A stretch of DNA of 64,000 bases. Origin: Nemophila menziesii (lineage: Eukaryota > Streptophyta > Magnoliopsida > Boraginales > Hydrophyllaceae). Numbering within the stretch: the first letter of the stretch is position 1; every line of letters begins with the position of its first letter. Made by a program: the position numbers and the translations under genes. The notes beneath the pieces are model-generated. The model worked only from the letters and a program-made list of their open reading frames with translations, searched no databases and was not told the origin of the DNA. Positions 1-10,755 of the stretch are shown here, piece after piece. The DNA lies in NCBI GenBank assembly GCA_029959085.1, contig JARWIR010000001.1:65410899-65474898 (forward strand). The letters are read 5' to 3'.

Positions 1-784
1 AGATATGAGAAAAAATTCTTATAAGGCGTTCTCCATTTTAACTTATCGTTCGTGAGCGTAGCCCACATACCATCGAGGGACCAGTAAAGGTAGAATTCAC
101 ATTTATTTGATGAAAACCCACCGTACAAGCCAATCAACCTAAACGTTAAATTCTCTATAAATAATAATGAACCATGTTCATATTGATATTGATATTAACT
201 CGATCATATCGGGAATCCACTCCATTTGCAGATTTAATTCATTCAAAGAACAATTAAATTTGAAAATCAATAATTTGAAGATTAATAATTAAATTGGGTG
301 CTACGTGTTTTCTTATCAAAATTATTTATTGTTTAAAACTGTTCTATCCAAAATTTCTCCTATGTAACAAAAAAAAAAAAAAAAATTTCTCCCACATCAC
401 TCTATAGTGGAAGGTGACAATTTCGTTTATCTTTTTTTAGTCAATTTTACCTTGGTCTAGAGAGGTCACAATTGATGAAGCTTGAAAAAAGGAGTATGAT
501 CAATTGATTACTTATCACATCGGATGTAGATTGAGGTGAAAAAATTGCTCCCTCTCTAACTCAAACATGTGCTTGATTCATGTTTACCACTTTATTTTTT
601 TATTTTTTTTGGTCTAACCACTTTATTATATTTATCTTTCATCATTTTAGCTTGACACTTCAAAATTCACAGCTCACAAATGGTCCTCAATATTTCACGT
701 GTGATAGAAGACCATTATTTAGGAGAAATATTTTTTAACGATTTTCAGATGGTTGCATTTAAAAGATCTTGATAAAGTGTATTT
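1..784. other. Intergenic AT-rich DNA
   Basis: No gene or clear element is seen. Around 350-385 there is CTCCTATGTAAC followed by a long A-run. The same tail occurs near 57530, next to a B-box-like motif, so this may be the 3' end of a short SINE. The rest is AT-rich with no readable coding frame. Confidence 0.4.
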
Positions 785-1012
785 TTTTTTTACGCGGAAG
801 AACTTTCATAAAATTACATAGAAAATTAACTTATACCAAGTTTAGAGAACCGAGCTATCAAAGTTGTCGATGATTCATATTTCTTCGATTCATATTCCTT
901 CGTTGCCTTGTGCCTGGTGATTTTAGTTAGACTGTCTGCTCGACCATTAAATCGTCGCAGAATATGTTTGATAAACACTGAGCTGACCTAGATGCCAGCC
1001 TCTTGATTTGCT
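785..1012 (-). pseudogene. LINE ORF2 3'-end fragment (RNase H C-terminus)
   Basis: Read on the minus strand, this stretch encodes a peptide (SVFIKHILRRFNGRADSLTK and onward) that aligns with the last 50 or so residues of the intact LINE ORF2 at 10756-14862, which has FFKHIPRRFNVGADHLAKAA. It keeps the RNase H block around the last catalytic Asp and a C-terminal RFSKLGI-like ending. It is a 5'-truncated LINE copy, the usual outcome of incomplete target-primed reverse transcription. No RT or endonuclease part is present and no flanking duplication was recognised. It is a dead fragment of the same broad clade but clearly diverged from the intact copy. Confidence 0.72.
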
Positions 1013-2165
1013 TGATAAAGTGTATCAAGTGAAGTGATAACTAAAAGGTTTTTATTCTTTTATTTGGTCCGAACTAAAAGGGTTTGGAATTGCAATAATA
1101 CTCTCCTTTGTCACTTTTTTCTCCAGTCGAACATTTATATATGTAAAATTCAAATTTCAAATTCCCTTGACATTTCTTTCCGGTTGATTAAAAAAAAATT
1201 ATAAAGATGACAATTTTTTCCAATTTTTTTTACAGATAAATTCTTTAAATTCACAAAAAAGAACTTGAGATAAGAAAGTTATTTTAATAGCACTGGGTTT
1301 TTATCAGAGTTATTTTGCAGCAAAAATTAGGTTTGCGTGATAATTCTATGAGCAACTTTTCCCTATTGTCTATATATCTATTATTTCAAACGAGCCATAA
1401 TCACGAAATGTTAGGGGTGAGCATGATTCGATTCGTGTCGGTTTTTAGTTAAATTATTGGTTTGGTAATTCGATCTTCGATTCAATTTACTTGGTTTTGG
1501 GACGGCTTTCAGTTTTGACGTGTGGCTCGTATTTGATTCTATATTCAGATTACAAAAATTTAATTAGATTAAGATTTTATTATATATTTAGTAACTAAAA
1601 ATTAAGATAATTAGTCGCCAACATATTTAACTTTAATTTATTGTTTAAAAATACTGAATAGCTAAATAATGATGTGTACTGCTTATATTTACAACAGATT
1701 TGTTGTTTAACAATATTATAGTGTATACGGTGTATATTTACAACAACTAAAAATGTAAATATAAGTTTATTCTCTTTAGATAAATGAAAAAAATGTCAAC
1801 TACACAATAACACCAATTCATATCTAATTCAATAAACATATTTTTAAGAATATAATACGATTTCAAAAGCTTATTCATTGTTTAGTAGAACAAATAATCT
1901 ATTAATTACTAGCAATAAAAATGAACTGATAGTTAAATGTTAATGTTTTTGTTGATAATATACCATATTCGACATCTTTGATCAAGTCGCATGAAAAGAA
2001 AAAAATTCATTCGATCAATGTATAATACATCTTTGGATAGCCTTTGTTTTCAATAATTATGTATTATTTTAATATACATCTTGATGAAAAGGTTTCAACA
2101 AATAAATAGAAAAAAATTCAAAACAAAAGCAATATTACATTTTTTTTTTTCGATTGAGAAATACA
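1013..2165. other. Intergenic; possible hAT-type terminus near 1411
   Basis: AT-rich DNA without a supported gene. At about 1411 the sequence TAGGGGTGAGCATGATTCG resembles the 5' end of many plant hAT elements, followed by a GGTT/CGGTTTT-rich subterminal stretch. No matching inverted end or 8-bp duplication was found, so it is at best a fragment. Confidence 0.25.
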
Positions 2166-2174
2166 AAAAGTTAA

Positions 2175-3134
2175 CCAGTATTACACATTATCTCTCGTGC
2201 AACTTGGTTTTTCGTTATTAAATCTAGCCAAGAGATCTTTTCAAAACTTTTAGAATTTTGTCTTTTGTGAGAACTCAGTTTGACGCCACTATTAAAACTC
2301 TTCGTAGTGACAATGCCAAAGAATATTTTACAAATGAATTTTTAAAATATATGATTGGTAACGGTATTGTCCATGAATCATCATGTGCTTATACACCTCA
2401 ACAAAATGGAGCGACCGAAAGAAAGAATAGACACATACTTGAGGTGGCTCGTACTATGATGATACATGGGCATGTCCCTTATTGTTTCTAGGCCGATGCA
2501 GTTCTAACTGGATGTTACCTAATAAATAGGATGCCATCCTATGTCATTGATGGTGTAGTATCCTATAATGTTTTATTTCCATCTACACCTTTATTCCCTG
2601 TTTCACCCAAGATCTTTAGGTGTGCCTATTATGTGTATGATAATCGACCAGGGCATATGAAACTCGATCCCAAGTCCACTTGATGTATTTTTATAGGCTA
2701 TTTTGGAACTCAAAAAGGTTATCGATGTTATAGTCCAACTTTTAGAAGGTCTTTGTTTCATATGACATTATTTTTCTGGAGTCTGTACTGTAGTTCACAA
2801 AATCTGAATCTAGTCCATTATCTACATCTAGTAATTCTCCACCAATCATGACTGTTCTGAAATATCCTGAGGTTCACACTGAATCATCTTCAAACCTCGA
2901 GAGTGGCGAGCCACCAGCACCTCCCGCGCCTTCGATCACTCAGGTATATACATGAAGGGGTAAAGATATCCCTGTTAATACTAACTCTTTCTTGACTATG
3001 CAGGACCATAATACTTGTGTATCTCCAGATAAACCTGGCCCAACCACTAAATCACCACCATATCATACACAATTATATGAACCTACCACACCTAGTACAC
3101 AAATTGCCAACAACCTCAAATATCTGATCTTGAC
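2175..3134 (+). pseudogene. Copia integrase remnant
   Basis: Reading frames give TWFFVIKSSQEIFSKLLEF (from about 2195) and then, after a frameshift, TLRSDNAKEYFTNEFLKYM and PQQNGATERKNRHILEVA. These are the Copia integrase core blocks holding the second catalytic Asp (RSDN) and the Glu (TERKN). The frame then meets TAG at 2489-2491, where family members usually have Trp, and continues as ADAVLTGCYLINRMPS. The first catalytic Asp region is missing. Further downstream only a decayed linker toward RT can be followed before the solo LTR interrupts it at 3135. Integrase would join element cDNA to host DNA; this copy cannot encode it. Confidence 0.82.
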
Positions 3135-4696
3135 TGATGTCTCCTTAAATGTTCTTATTTTCGACCCTTAGGAGACATCATTTTTGGTGTTTATTTAATC
3201 ATTTCGATAGACTTTTGGACTAAATATGCAATAATATGATTTTCCTCTTTTAATTCTAGCATTTTTGATTTATTAAGCTTTTGCGCGTAATATTGGTATT
3301 TTTAGTGAGTATTTTACAGGTTTTAGATTTTAGCTAGAAGAGGAGTCTAAGGAGAAAGTCAAAGATCAAAAGATAGAGTCAAGACTTGAAAAGAAATCCC
3401 GAAGATATTATTTTTAGAGCTGAAAATCCATTTTCCAGGCCATAGATTGCTGATTTCGAGGTGCTTAAGCGATGATCTAGCTGTTGACCTTTGAAGAGAA
3501 ATCATTCCTTATCGAATTACGGAACTTTAGCAACTGGAATGAGGTCAATCGGAGTTGTAACGCATCGGGAAAAGCAGTTTTAGTGAAGGCATATCAGCAG
3601 TTACGGGATTTTGGGCTAAGTTAGTGGACTTGGGCCTTTTATATTTCATTTAATTAAAAGCCTAGGTCCAAGTCCGAATTTCTAACTATAAAATCAGCCC
3701 TTGACTTCTATTTTACACACAATTCACATTCTGCAAGATTAAAAACACCAGAGAGAAGCAACTGAAGGAAGGAGAAGAAGCTACAAGAGCTGGAGAGGGT
3801 CTATATCTCCGTTCGTAGTCATTCCGATTCCGGAAATTAGGTTCTTTTATCTTTTTAATTCTGTAAACAATATGAATTCCTTTAATTTTAATTTCGTATT
3901 TCATTTTAATATGAGCTAAGTTTTCATTAGTGCTTGAGAACAAACAATGGGTGAATCCCAATTCTTATTAATTAACGAATGTTGAATTTGGGTTTTAATG
4001 AATTAAACTAAATTAGGGCTTTTACTCTTTTCGATAAATTATGAATGTTTACTGTTTTTAGCGTCATGAACTAGGAACAGGTAATAGTATTTAGGCTATT
4101 CCAATAAGTGGCAGTTGGATCATCCTGACGGGGGGTTTAAATACGGAACTATTTATTCAATCTAGGATAGAAGTTAATGATTCTGACGAGCTTAGCTAAT
4201 CCTAGGGCCAATGAGGTAATAACACTTAATCATCCAACGGTGGATCATATTTACCCTGACGGGACTAGTGACACTTTAGGATCGCCTTATAGTCCACCCT
4301 GACGGGGGTATAAAGATATTAGAATCCCGACCATTGTAATTGACTAATTTAGCCCTTAAACAACATAAGTTAAGAAATAGGATAGGGAGGATCCTTGCGT
4401 TCTCAAGTGCTACTTCTCATATCGCGTTTTACATCAATTTACTTGCGTTTTAGCTTTTATTTGCATTTTAATATTTGTCTTTCATTCATTAGCTTTAATA
4501 ACAAAAACCAAACAAACATATTATTGTCTTTTAATTTCATAAGTGCATCAATCACTATCTGCTAGACATTGTGATCAACCATTCCGTCCTTGGAACGAAT
4601 CTGTATTATCAGAAATACTACTTGGGACAACCGTACACTTGCGGTTGTGGTTCGATTTACTTTTGCATTTATTTTAGAACACACAAAGGACCACCA
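3135..4696 (+). repeat. Solo LTR of an Athila-type Ty3/Gypsy element
   Basis: Starts TGATGTCTCC and ends GGACCACCA, the same termini as the LTRs at 30448-32007 and 62339-63899, which it resembles throughout. It is flanked by the 5-bp target duplication TTGAC (3130-3134 and 4697-4701), and the Copia reading frame resumes right after it, so the insertion is precise. No primer-binding site or internal region follows, which marks it as the product of LTR-LTR recombination. A TATAAAA box lies at 3687-3693, about 550 bp from the start, as in the other copies. Confidence 0.93.
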
Positions 4697-6370
4697 TTGA
4701 CCTACCTATAGCCCTTCGTAAACTGTTCAGAACCAGATATCCCTTTGACCGCTTTTGTTCCTATGCCGCTCTATCCACATATCACCGTTCCTTTACTACT
4801 AGTCTTGACAGTTACTATGTTCCTAATAATGTGACAGAGGCCTTGCGCAATCCCGGTTGCTTTGGTGTTATGTAGGAGGAAATGGCTGCTCATTGGAAAA
4901 ATGAAACGTGAGATCTTTGTCCTCTCCCTCCTGGAAAAAAGGCAAACAGATGCAAGTGGGTTTTCACAATTAAAGTTCATCCTGATAGGACAATACACCG
5001 ACTCAAAGCTCACTTAGTTGAAAAAGGGTACTCTCAGTCCTATGGCATTGATTATGATGAAACATTTGCTCCTGTTGCTAAGATGGCATCTATTCAGATC
5101 TATATATCTCTAGTTGGTGTTCGTCACTGGCCACTGTACCAATTGGATGCCAAGAATGCATTTCTCCATAGCATCCTTGAGGAGGAGGTTTACATGACCC
5201 AGCCACCTGTTTTCGTTGTTCAGGAGGAGGTTTCAAAAGTTTATCGCTTGTGAAAGTCTCTATACGGTCTAAAACAGACCACCCGAGCTTGGTTTGGGCG
5301 TCTTTCCCAAACACTTGGTTAGTTTGGCATGATTAGGAGTGATAATGACCACTCTGTATTTTATAGAAACTTAAAAGGAAATACCACCATCCTAGTTTCA
5401 TATGTTGATGATATGATTATCACCGGCGATGATGTCGAAGGAATTTCGGCGTTGAAATTTTTTTAAGTGAAAAATTCCAGATTACAGATCTTGGCACACT
5501 CAAGTATTTTCTTGGCATTGAGGTATCACGGTCTCTTGGTAAGATCCTTATTTGTCTAAGAAAGTATGTTCTCGATATGTTGTCATATTGCAGATTGCTT
5601 GGATGAAAACCTGCTGACCCCCCGTAGGTCCTTGAAACCAAATGCATGCCTGATGTCGGAGCACCCTTACATGATCCTGAGAGATATCGATGATTAGTCG
5701 GGAAACTCAATTATCTAACGGTTACTCGACCGAATATATCTTATCCTGTTAGTGTAGTTAGCCAATTTATGTCTGCCCACACTACACATTGGGATGCAGC
5801 TATTCGGATCCTTGAATATCTCAAGGGTTCTCCAGGTAAAGGAATTGTATATTTTGATCAGGGACATAGTAGAATCGCAGCATTTACTGATGACGATTAG
5901 GCAGGGTGTCCTACTAGTCGAAGGTCCACTACTGGATACTGTGTTTTCTTTGGTGGTAACCTTATATCCTGGAAGAGTAAGAAGCAAACAGTTATATCTC
6001 GATCCAGTACAGAGTCAAGATACCGTGCAATGGCAAACACATCATGTGAGCTAGTTTGGACAAAGCGTTTACTCAACAAACTAGGTGTTCACCATGATGG
6101 TTTGATGAGGCTATATTGTGATAATCAGTCTGCCATGCATATTGCCAAGAACCAAGTCTTTCATGAGAGGACGAAGCATATTGAGACAGATTGTCATTTG
6201 ATTAGAGATTTTGTCATAGGAACATCTTCTTGTCCGCCATGTATTCAACTAGTTCGTGTTCGGGCAAATCTCCAGCTCGCTGACATTCTAACCAAGCCTC
6301 TTCTCAAAACCCCAATTAATACTATATGTAACAAGTTGGGTATGTTAGACATATATACTCCAACTTGAGG
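4697..6370 (+). pseudogene. Copia reverse transcriptase and RNase H remnant
   Basis: Conserved Copia RT blocks are readable: CKWVFTIKVHPD, AHLVEKGYSQSYGIDYDETF, PVAKMASIQ, LDAKNAFLHS, and the active-site YVDDM at 5401-5415. RNase H follows: STTGYCVFFGGNLISWKSKK, STESRYRAMA, CDNQSAMHIAKN, and the terminal ADILTKPL block, ending with TGA at 6366-6368. Stops (for example TAG at 4876, TGA at 5251, TAA at 5464) and several frameshifts break it. It would have copied element RNA into DNA in cytoplasmic particles; it is dead. The 3' part (6030-6368) is still open for 112 codons. Confidence 0.87.
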
Positions 6371-6375
6371 ATGGG

Positions 6376-6586
6376 TGTTAAAGATAGAAAGTATATCTAT
6401 GATTGGTTTAAATATATTATATTGATTCTAGACTATCTTAGATTGATCCTATTGATTCTAGACTATGTTAGATTGATTCTAGACTAAGTTATCTTGATTT
6501 ATTTCCTTAGTTTATCGTTTGTATTTAACTATATAAGTGTGAAACCTTTATCAGAGAAATACACATAATATATAATCTTTCTTACA
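6376..6586 (+). repeat. 3' LTR of the Copia remnant
   Basis: Begins TGTTAAAGATAG directly after a purine-rich tract and ends in CTTACA, giving the TG...CA termini of an LTR about 211 bp long. It contains three near-copies of TTGATTCTAGACTA and a TATATAAG box (about 6530). No matching 5' LTR was found because the element is truncated upstream. Confidence 0.68.
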
Positions 6587-8298
6587 AAACTTTTCAGGAT
6601 ATAAACACACCAAATGGGTACCACATCCCCATGTCAAAACAATACGAGATCTTGAAAAAGCCTACGTACCTGTTAAATTTCTCCTTCACATCCTTTAGAC
6701 GCTCGTTCGGGCTCTCCTGGAAACATAATTTCTATTCCCAAAGTAAAATATCTCTAGAATACAATAAGAGATTCATAACTTTATTTGTTAAAGAACATTT
6801 CATTTGGTTCATTTCCAAAACTAAGATGAATATTTGGGTTCACTCTAACCCTACGTTTTGATACATGATGGATACTATCCACAAAGAAGAAGACCTCAAC
6901 CTCCTGTAACGAGGGGTCATTATTTATATCCCGGTATAAGGGTTTTTAGAAGCGATAGCTACTATTGGGGCCTTTAGGGTCAAATAATCATCGTGTACAA
7001 TAGAATATTCTACCATATTAAGATTACCCATTTGGGCTACATGCATGTGCATGAGATTATCACAAGAAGAAATGGTAGAAACTTCCAAAGATGAACACAT
7101 AATGCAAATTATGATGTAAAGAAACAAAATTTTACCAATAAAAAGTTGGGAAGTCTAAAGGGGACAATGAAGATTATTTGCTCAAAAGATTTAGAAAGTA
7201 AATGAAGAATAATGTGAAATGAAATTATGTACTCAACAAGAATTGGTCTACATGTATATACAAGAAAAACATGTGGAATATGAAACTCCAATCACCATCC
7301 ATAATCTTAAAAATTGCTACTCTTGGTGATGATTACACTACCCCATCATGAGAGGAATTATAGTATATCACCAGAAGCGATGTGATATCTATCTTCTAGG
7401 TAATAGTGATTGTAAATAGATGTACTATATGTTGATCTAATCGACGAATGAAAATGGTCCAACCAAACAAGGAATAAGGAAAGGTCGAGTATCTGCGTAA
7501 ACACTAAACCCTTATAACCAATGTTAGAAAATACCTCAAACCTTGAGAAGTCGAGGATGTGTTAAAAGAAACTGTGACCAGCAATAATACCAAACTATAA
7601 ATATAAAGGCTTGCAAGTGCACCCTCGTTAAACACAATGACAACTAAGGAAAATGTTCGGTCCTATCAGTCCAGTAGGTAGCGGACGAAGAGATTGAGGT
7701 ACTTCTAGTATCGAGCTTGAATTCACGATCTAATATTGGTCGATACATAAACCTTTATCCATGTATCGAGCATTAAGGGGAGCAGTTATGAAGTAACTAT
7801 CCTAAATAAGCTCTATAAATAGGGGAAGAAATGTATAGAATAACGATTGATGTGATATGGGATTTTTAAGCCTTAATCATTTGCAGTAAAGATTATTTAG
7901 TTCTTGTATATTCCATTCTTACTTATGTTCATGTAATCTATACTCAAGTTACATGTGATTTTTGTTCATCTTTACTATGCGTTTACACTTTGTCTTATGT
8001 TAATCCAACACAAACATACTCATTTAACTAAAACTATCCATCTAATTCATACAAACTCTATAGAGTAGAATTTGTTATATCAGTTGTAACCTCCAACCCA
8101 ACAAATTTTGCAGGCCATTAGCCATTAACGCTACCTCTACCACCTCTAGTAACGCCACCAACCACCCTGAATCCTCTTTAAACCATCACTAAAATTTACA
8201 CTAGCAAATCATGATCACCTTTTACTCCGTCGGGAAAGGAGTTCAACAATGGTTAGTAATGGCTTCATCTATTGGGGGGACGTAAACTTAGGTATGCT
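6587..8298. other. Intergenic DNA
   Basis: No coding region is supported; the short open frames (6631-6861, 6924-7291) have no recognisable domain. A TATA-like CTATAAATAGGGG at about 7811-7823 could be a promoter or a small LTR remnant, but nothing downstream supports a gene. Confidence 0.35.
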
Positions 8299-8571
8299 TT
8301 TAGAATTTTTATTGGGGTTGTTCATGGTTGCAACAAATTTGAGGAAGAAGAAGTTATATACAAATTAAATGTACGCGATTTAAGAAATAGATAGGACTTA
8401 TAAGTAGGTTGCATGTGTGAGATTCAGTCTATAAACAACATATTCATCCAAAATTTTATTAATATTGTCATTAACTCATTGAATATTATTTGTTGCAATT
8501 GCAATGATATTTGCAATTGAAGATCTAAATAAATGTTGTAACATATTTTTATTTATTATTAAATGAATTCT
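8299..8571. repeat. Degenerate direct repeat, copy 1
   Basis: This stretch, with landmarks TTTTTATTGGGGTTGTTC, ATGGTTGCAACAAATTTGA and TATTTGTTGCAA, is repeated in the same orientation at 8697-8960. Both copies keep the order of landmarks but have many differences, so the duplication is old. No coding potential is seen and the family is not recognised. Confidence 0.6.
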
Positions 8572-8696
8572 TTTTTAAAAATAAATTATTTATATTTATT
8601 TTTTATAAAAGTAAAATTTAAAGTTATCTTAGACTAACAAAGCCTAAACTATTGCTATAGGACTCCCAATTGTCCATTTAGACTTAAGTTGATTGT

Positions 8697-8960
8697 TTTT
8701 AAAATTTTTATTGGTGGTGTTCATGGTTGCAACAAATTTGAAGAAAAAGAGGTTATTTACAAATGAATTGTATATAGTTTAAAAATTAGGTTGTACTTTA
8801 CATATGATTCGCGTGTGAGGTTTAATATGTAAACGCCGAATTCATCCATATTTTTATCAATATTGTTGTGAACTCTTTGAATACCATTTGTTGCAAGGAT
8901 ATTTGTAATCAATGATTTAATTAAGTGTTGTTACATTATTCTATTTATTATTGATGTAAT
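8697..8960. repeat. Degenerate direct repeat, copy 2
   Basis: Second copy of the 8299-8571 sequence, same strand, about 400 bp downstream. The DNA just before it (8640-8665, AAGCCTAAACTATTGC) also resembles 17013-17030 near the zinc-finger gene, so pieces of this area occur on both sides of the intact LINE. Confidence 0.6.
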
Positions 8961-10701
8961 TTGTTTCGTTTAAAATATTATAAAGTTATTTGTTTAAAGA
9001 GTTCAAAAAGATAATAACCCACCCTTAAAGAGTCTATAATTATTTTATCACTCAAAATGTCAAAATAAAAAATGTATTTCCTCTTTGACCATTATCATTT
9101 GTATTTTTGTTTAAAAATTATGCTTAGTAGCAGTGTTCGTTCTTTAAATAACTCATGCATAACAGATATGGTAAAAAATTACCATAATTATACTATGACA
9201 ACATATATCAAATAAATTATACATAACGATAATTCAATTCCATATCCTTAAATCTGGGAACATAAGAATGGAACTAGTAGTAAATGTGACATGTGATATT
9301 AGATCTCTCTCATGATTGATCATTCTCTCTATATCATCATCCATTCTGAGTTCAAACATTCATCGAAAAAGATAGACACAAGCTACAATTTAACTAACTA
9401 GGTATATTACGCTTTTCAATTTTGTTATGTTTTGATGAAATATCGCGCTTTCACCTACGTTTTTCATGTTTTTATCCGATTTTTGTGCCTTTTTACACCG
9501 TTTTGATCATTAAATGGTGTTAAATTATGATTTACCGCATTCGATAATTGTTTGTATTTAGTTTTCTCATTGGATTTGTTTTATATCAAATTCTTAAATA
9601 GTTTGCTTTTGATTTTGTTTTCTCTTGTTATAGTGATGCTCATCTTAGGGTTTTATGTGCTTTTCAGTGCATTGTTAGTCTTTCGTTGTCAAACCAAAGA
9701 GTGTGTACCGTCAACCCACTGAATTAGCTTATCAGCCCACCTATACTATACTACTAGCCTATTTTTTTTTGTATTGACACCTCTTTGTTATAGCATCTAC
9801 AACCCACTATAATATGTAAACAGTGAACCGTTATTATACGTACAACTCATTGATATATTTGTGTAACCCACTAGTTTTTGTATTGTCAACCACTTAATTT
9901 TTGTATTGTCTATCCACTACTTTTTGTTTATGTTTTAAGTATCCTGCTATATGGGCTGCAAAAGAACCAAACCGAGCTAAATTTTAGTTATCCTGAGTTT
10001 GGGTTGGTAATATTTTAGTGAGATTGAGTTTGGTTTGAATTTAAAATGATCTCAATATTTAATCTTGGTCTTGATTTGTTATATTTTTTCCAAACTTGAG
10101 CTCGTCTCAGTTTGGTTCGTTTAAGACTCGTTTATTTTTTTATGATATTCTTTTTGGAATTTTCACTGATTTAAAATTAAATTAAGTAAAACTAATATAC
10201 AATGTCAAAAAAAATATTCTTTTCACTAAGCGTATGCTTTTGCTAGTGGAATAGATTGTATATACTCTTGCCGATTAAGGGAAGTTATACGCTCCAAAAA
10301 TTGATTAAATCGATCGTAGGCTCTTTCGGGATGACTTAGCAAATCAAATGGGGAGTAAGACATTTCATAATTCGACTTGAAGAAAACAAAAATATTTACA
10401 TATTAGATACAAAATATTATAGTCATGATTAATTACATGTGCAAAAATTTTACGTAGTTTTAACCTTTTTCGTGTGTGTATATTATATATCGATAATTTT
10501 TAATTGAATATATCTATCAAACCTATTAACGAACTTCTAAAGAACCCTTACCAAAATATTCACAAGTTTAACGAGTCGACTTTATACAATTTTGAGTTAG
10601 GCTAACAAATGAATTTAAAGTCTATTTAACTTATTTAATTAAGTAGTCGAACTCAAACATACCGTTAACTAATTCAATCCCTTCGTGAAAGTGTCGACTT
10701 A
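8961..10701. other. Intergenic DNA with a weak short tandem repeat
   Basis: No gene is seen. Between about 9840 and 9935 a unit of roughly 25-27 bp built around CCACTA...TTTTTGTATTGTC occurs three times with changes. The remainder is AT-rich spacer up to the poly-T that marks the 3' end of the LINE. Confidence 0.4.
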
Positions 10702-10755
10702 TTTTTTTTTTTTTGGACGGGTAGATATATTACAAAAGATCCCGGGACCATAAAA

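Larger units (their letters stand above)
2166..6586 (+). mobile_element. Degenerate Ty1/Copia retrotransposon (5'-truncated), split by a solo LTR
   Basis: The order integrase, RT, RNase H, LTR on the plus strand is the Copia arrangement. The element starts inside the integrase core; no gag, protease or 5' LTR is seen upstream. It ends in a short LTR (6376-6586) just after a purine-rich tract (TTGAGGATGGG). An Athila-type solo LTR (3135-4696) sits inside it with a perfect 5-bp duplication. Many stops and shifts show it is long inactive. Confidence 0.85.
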
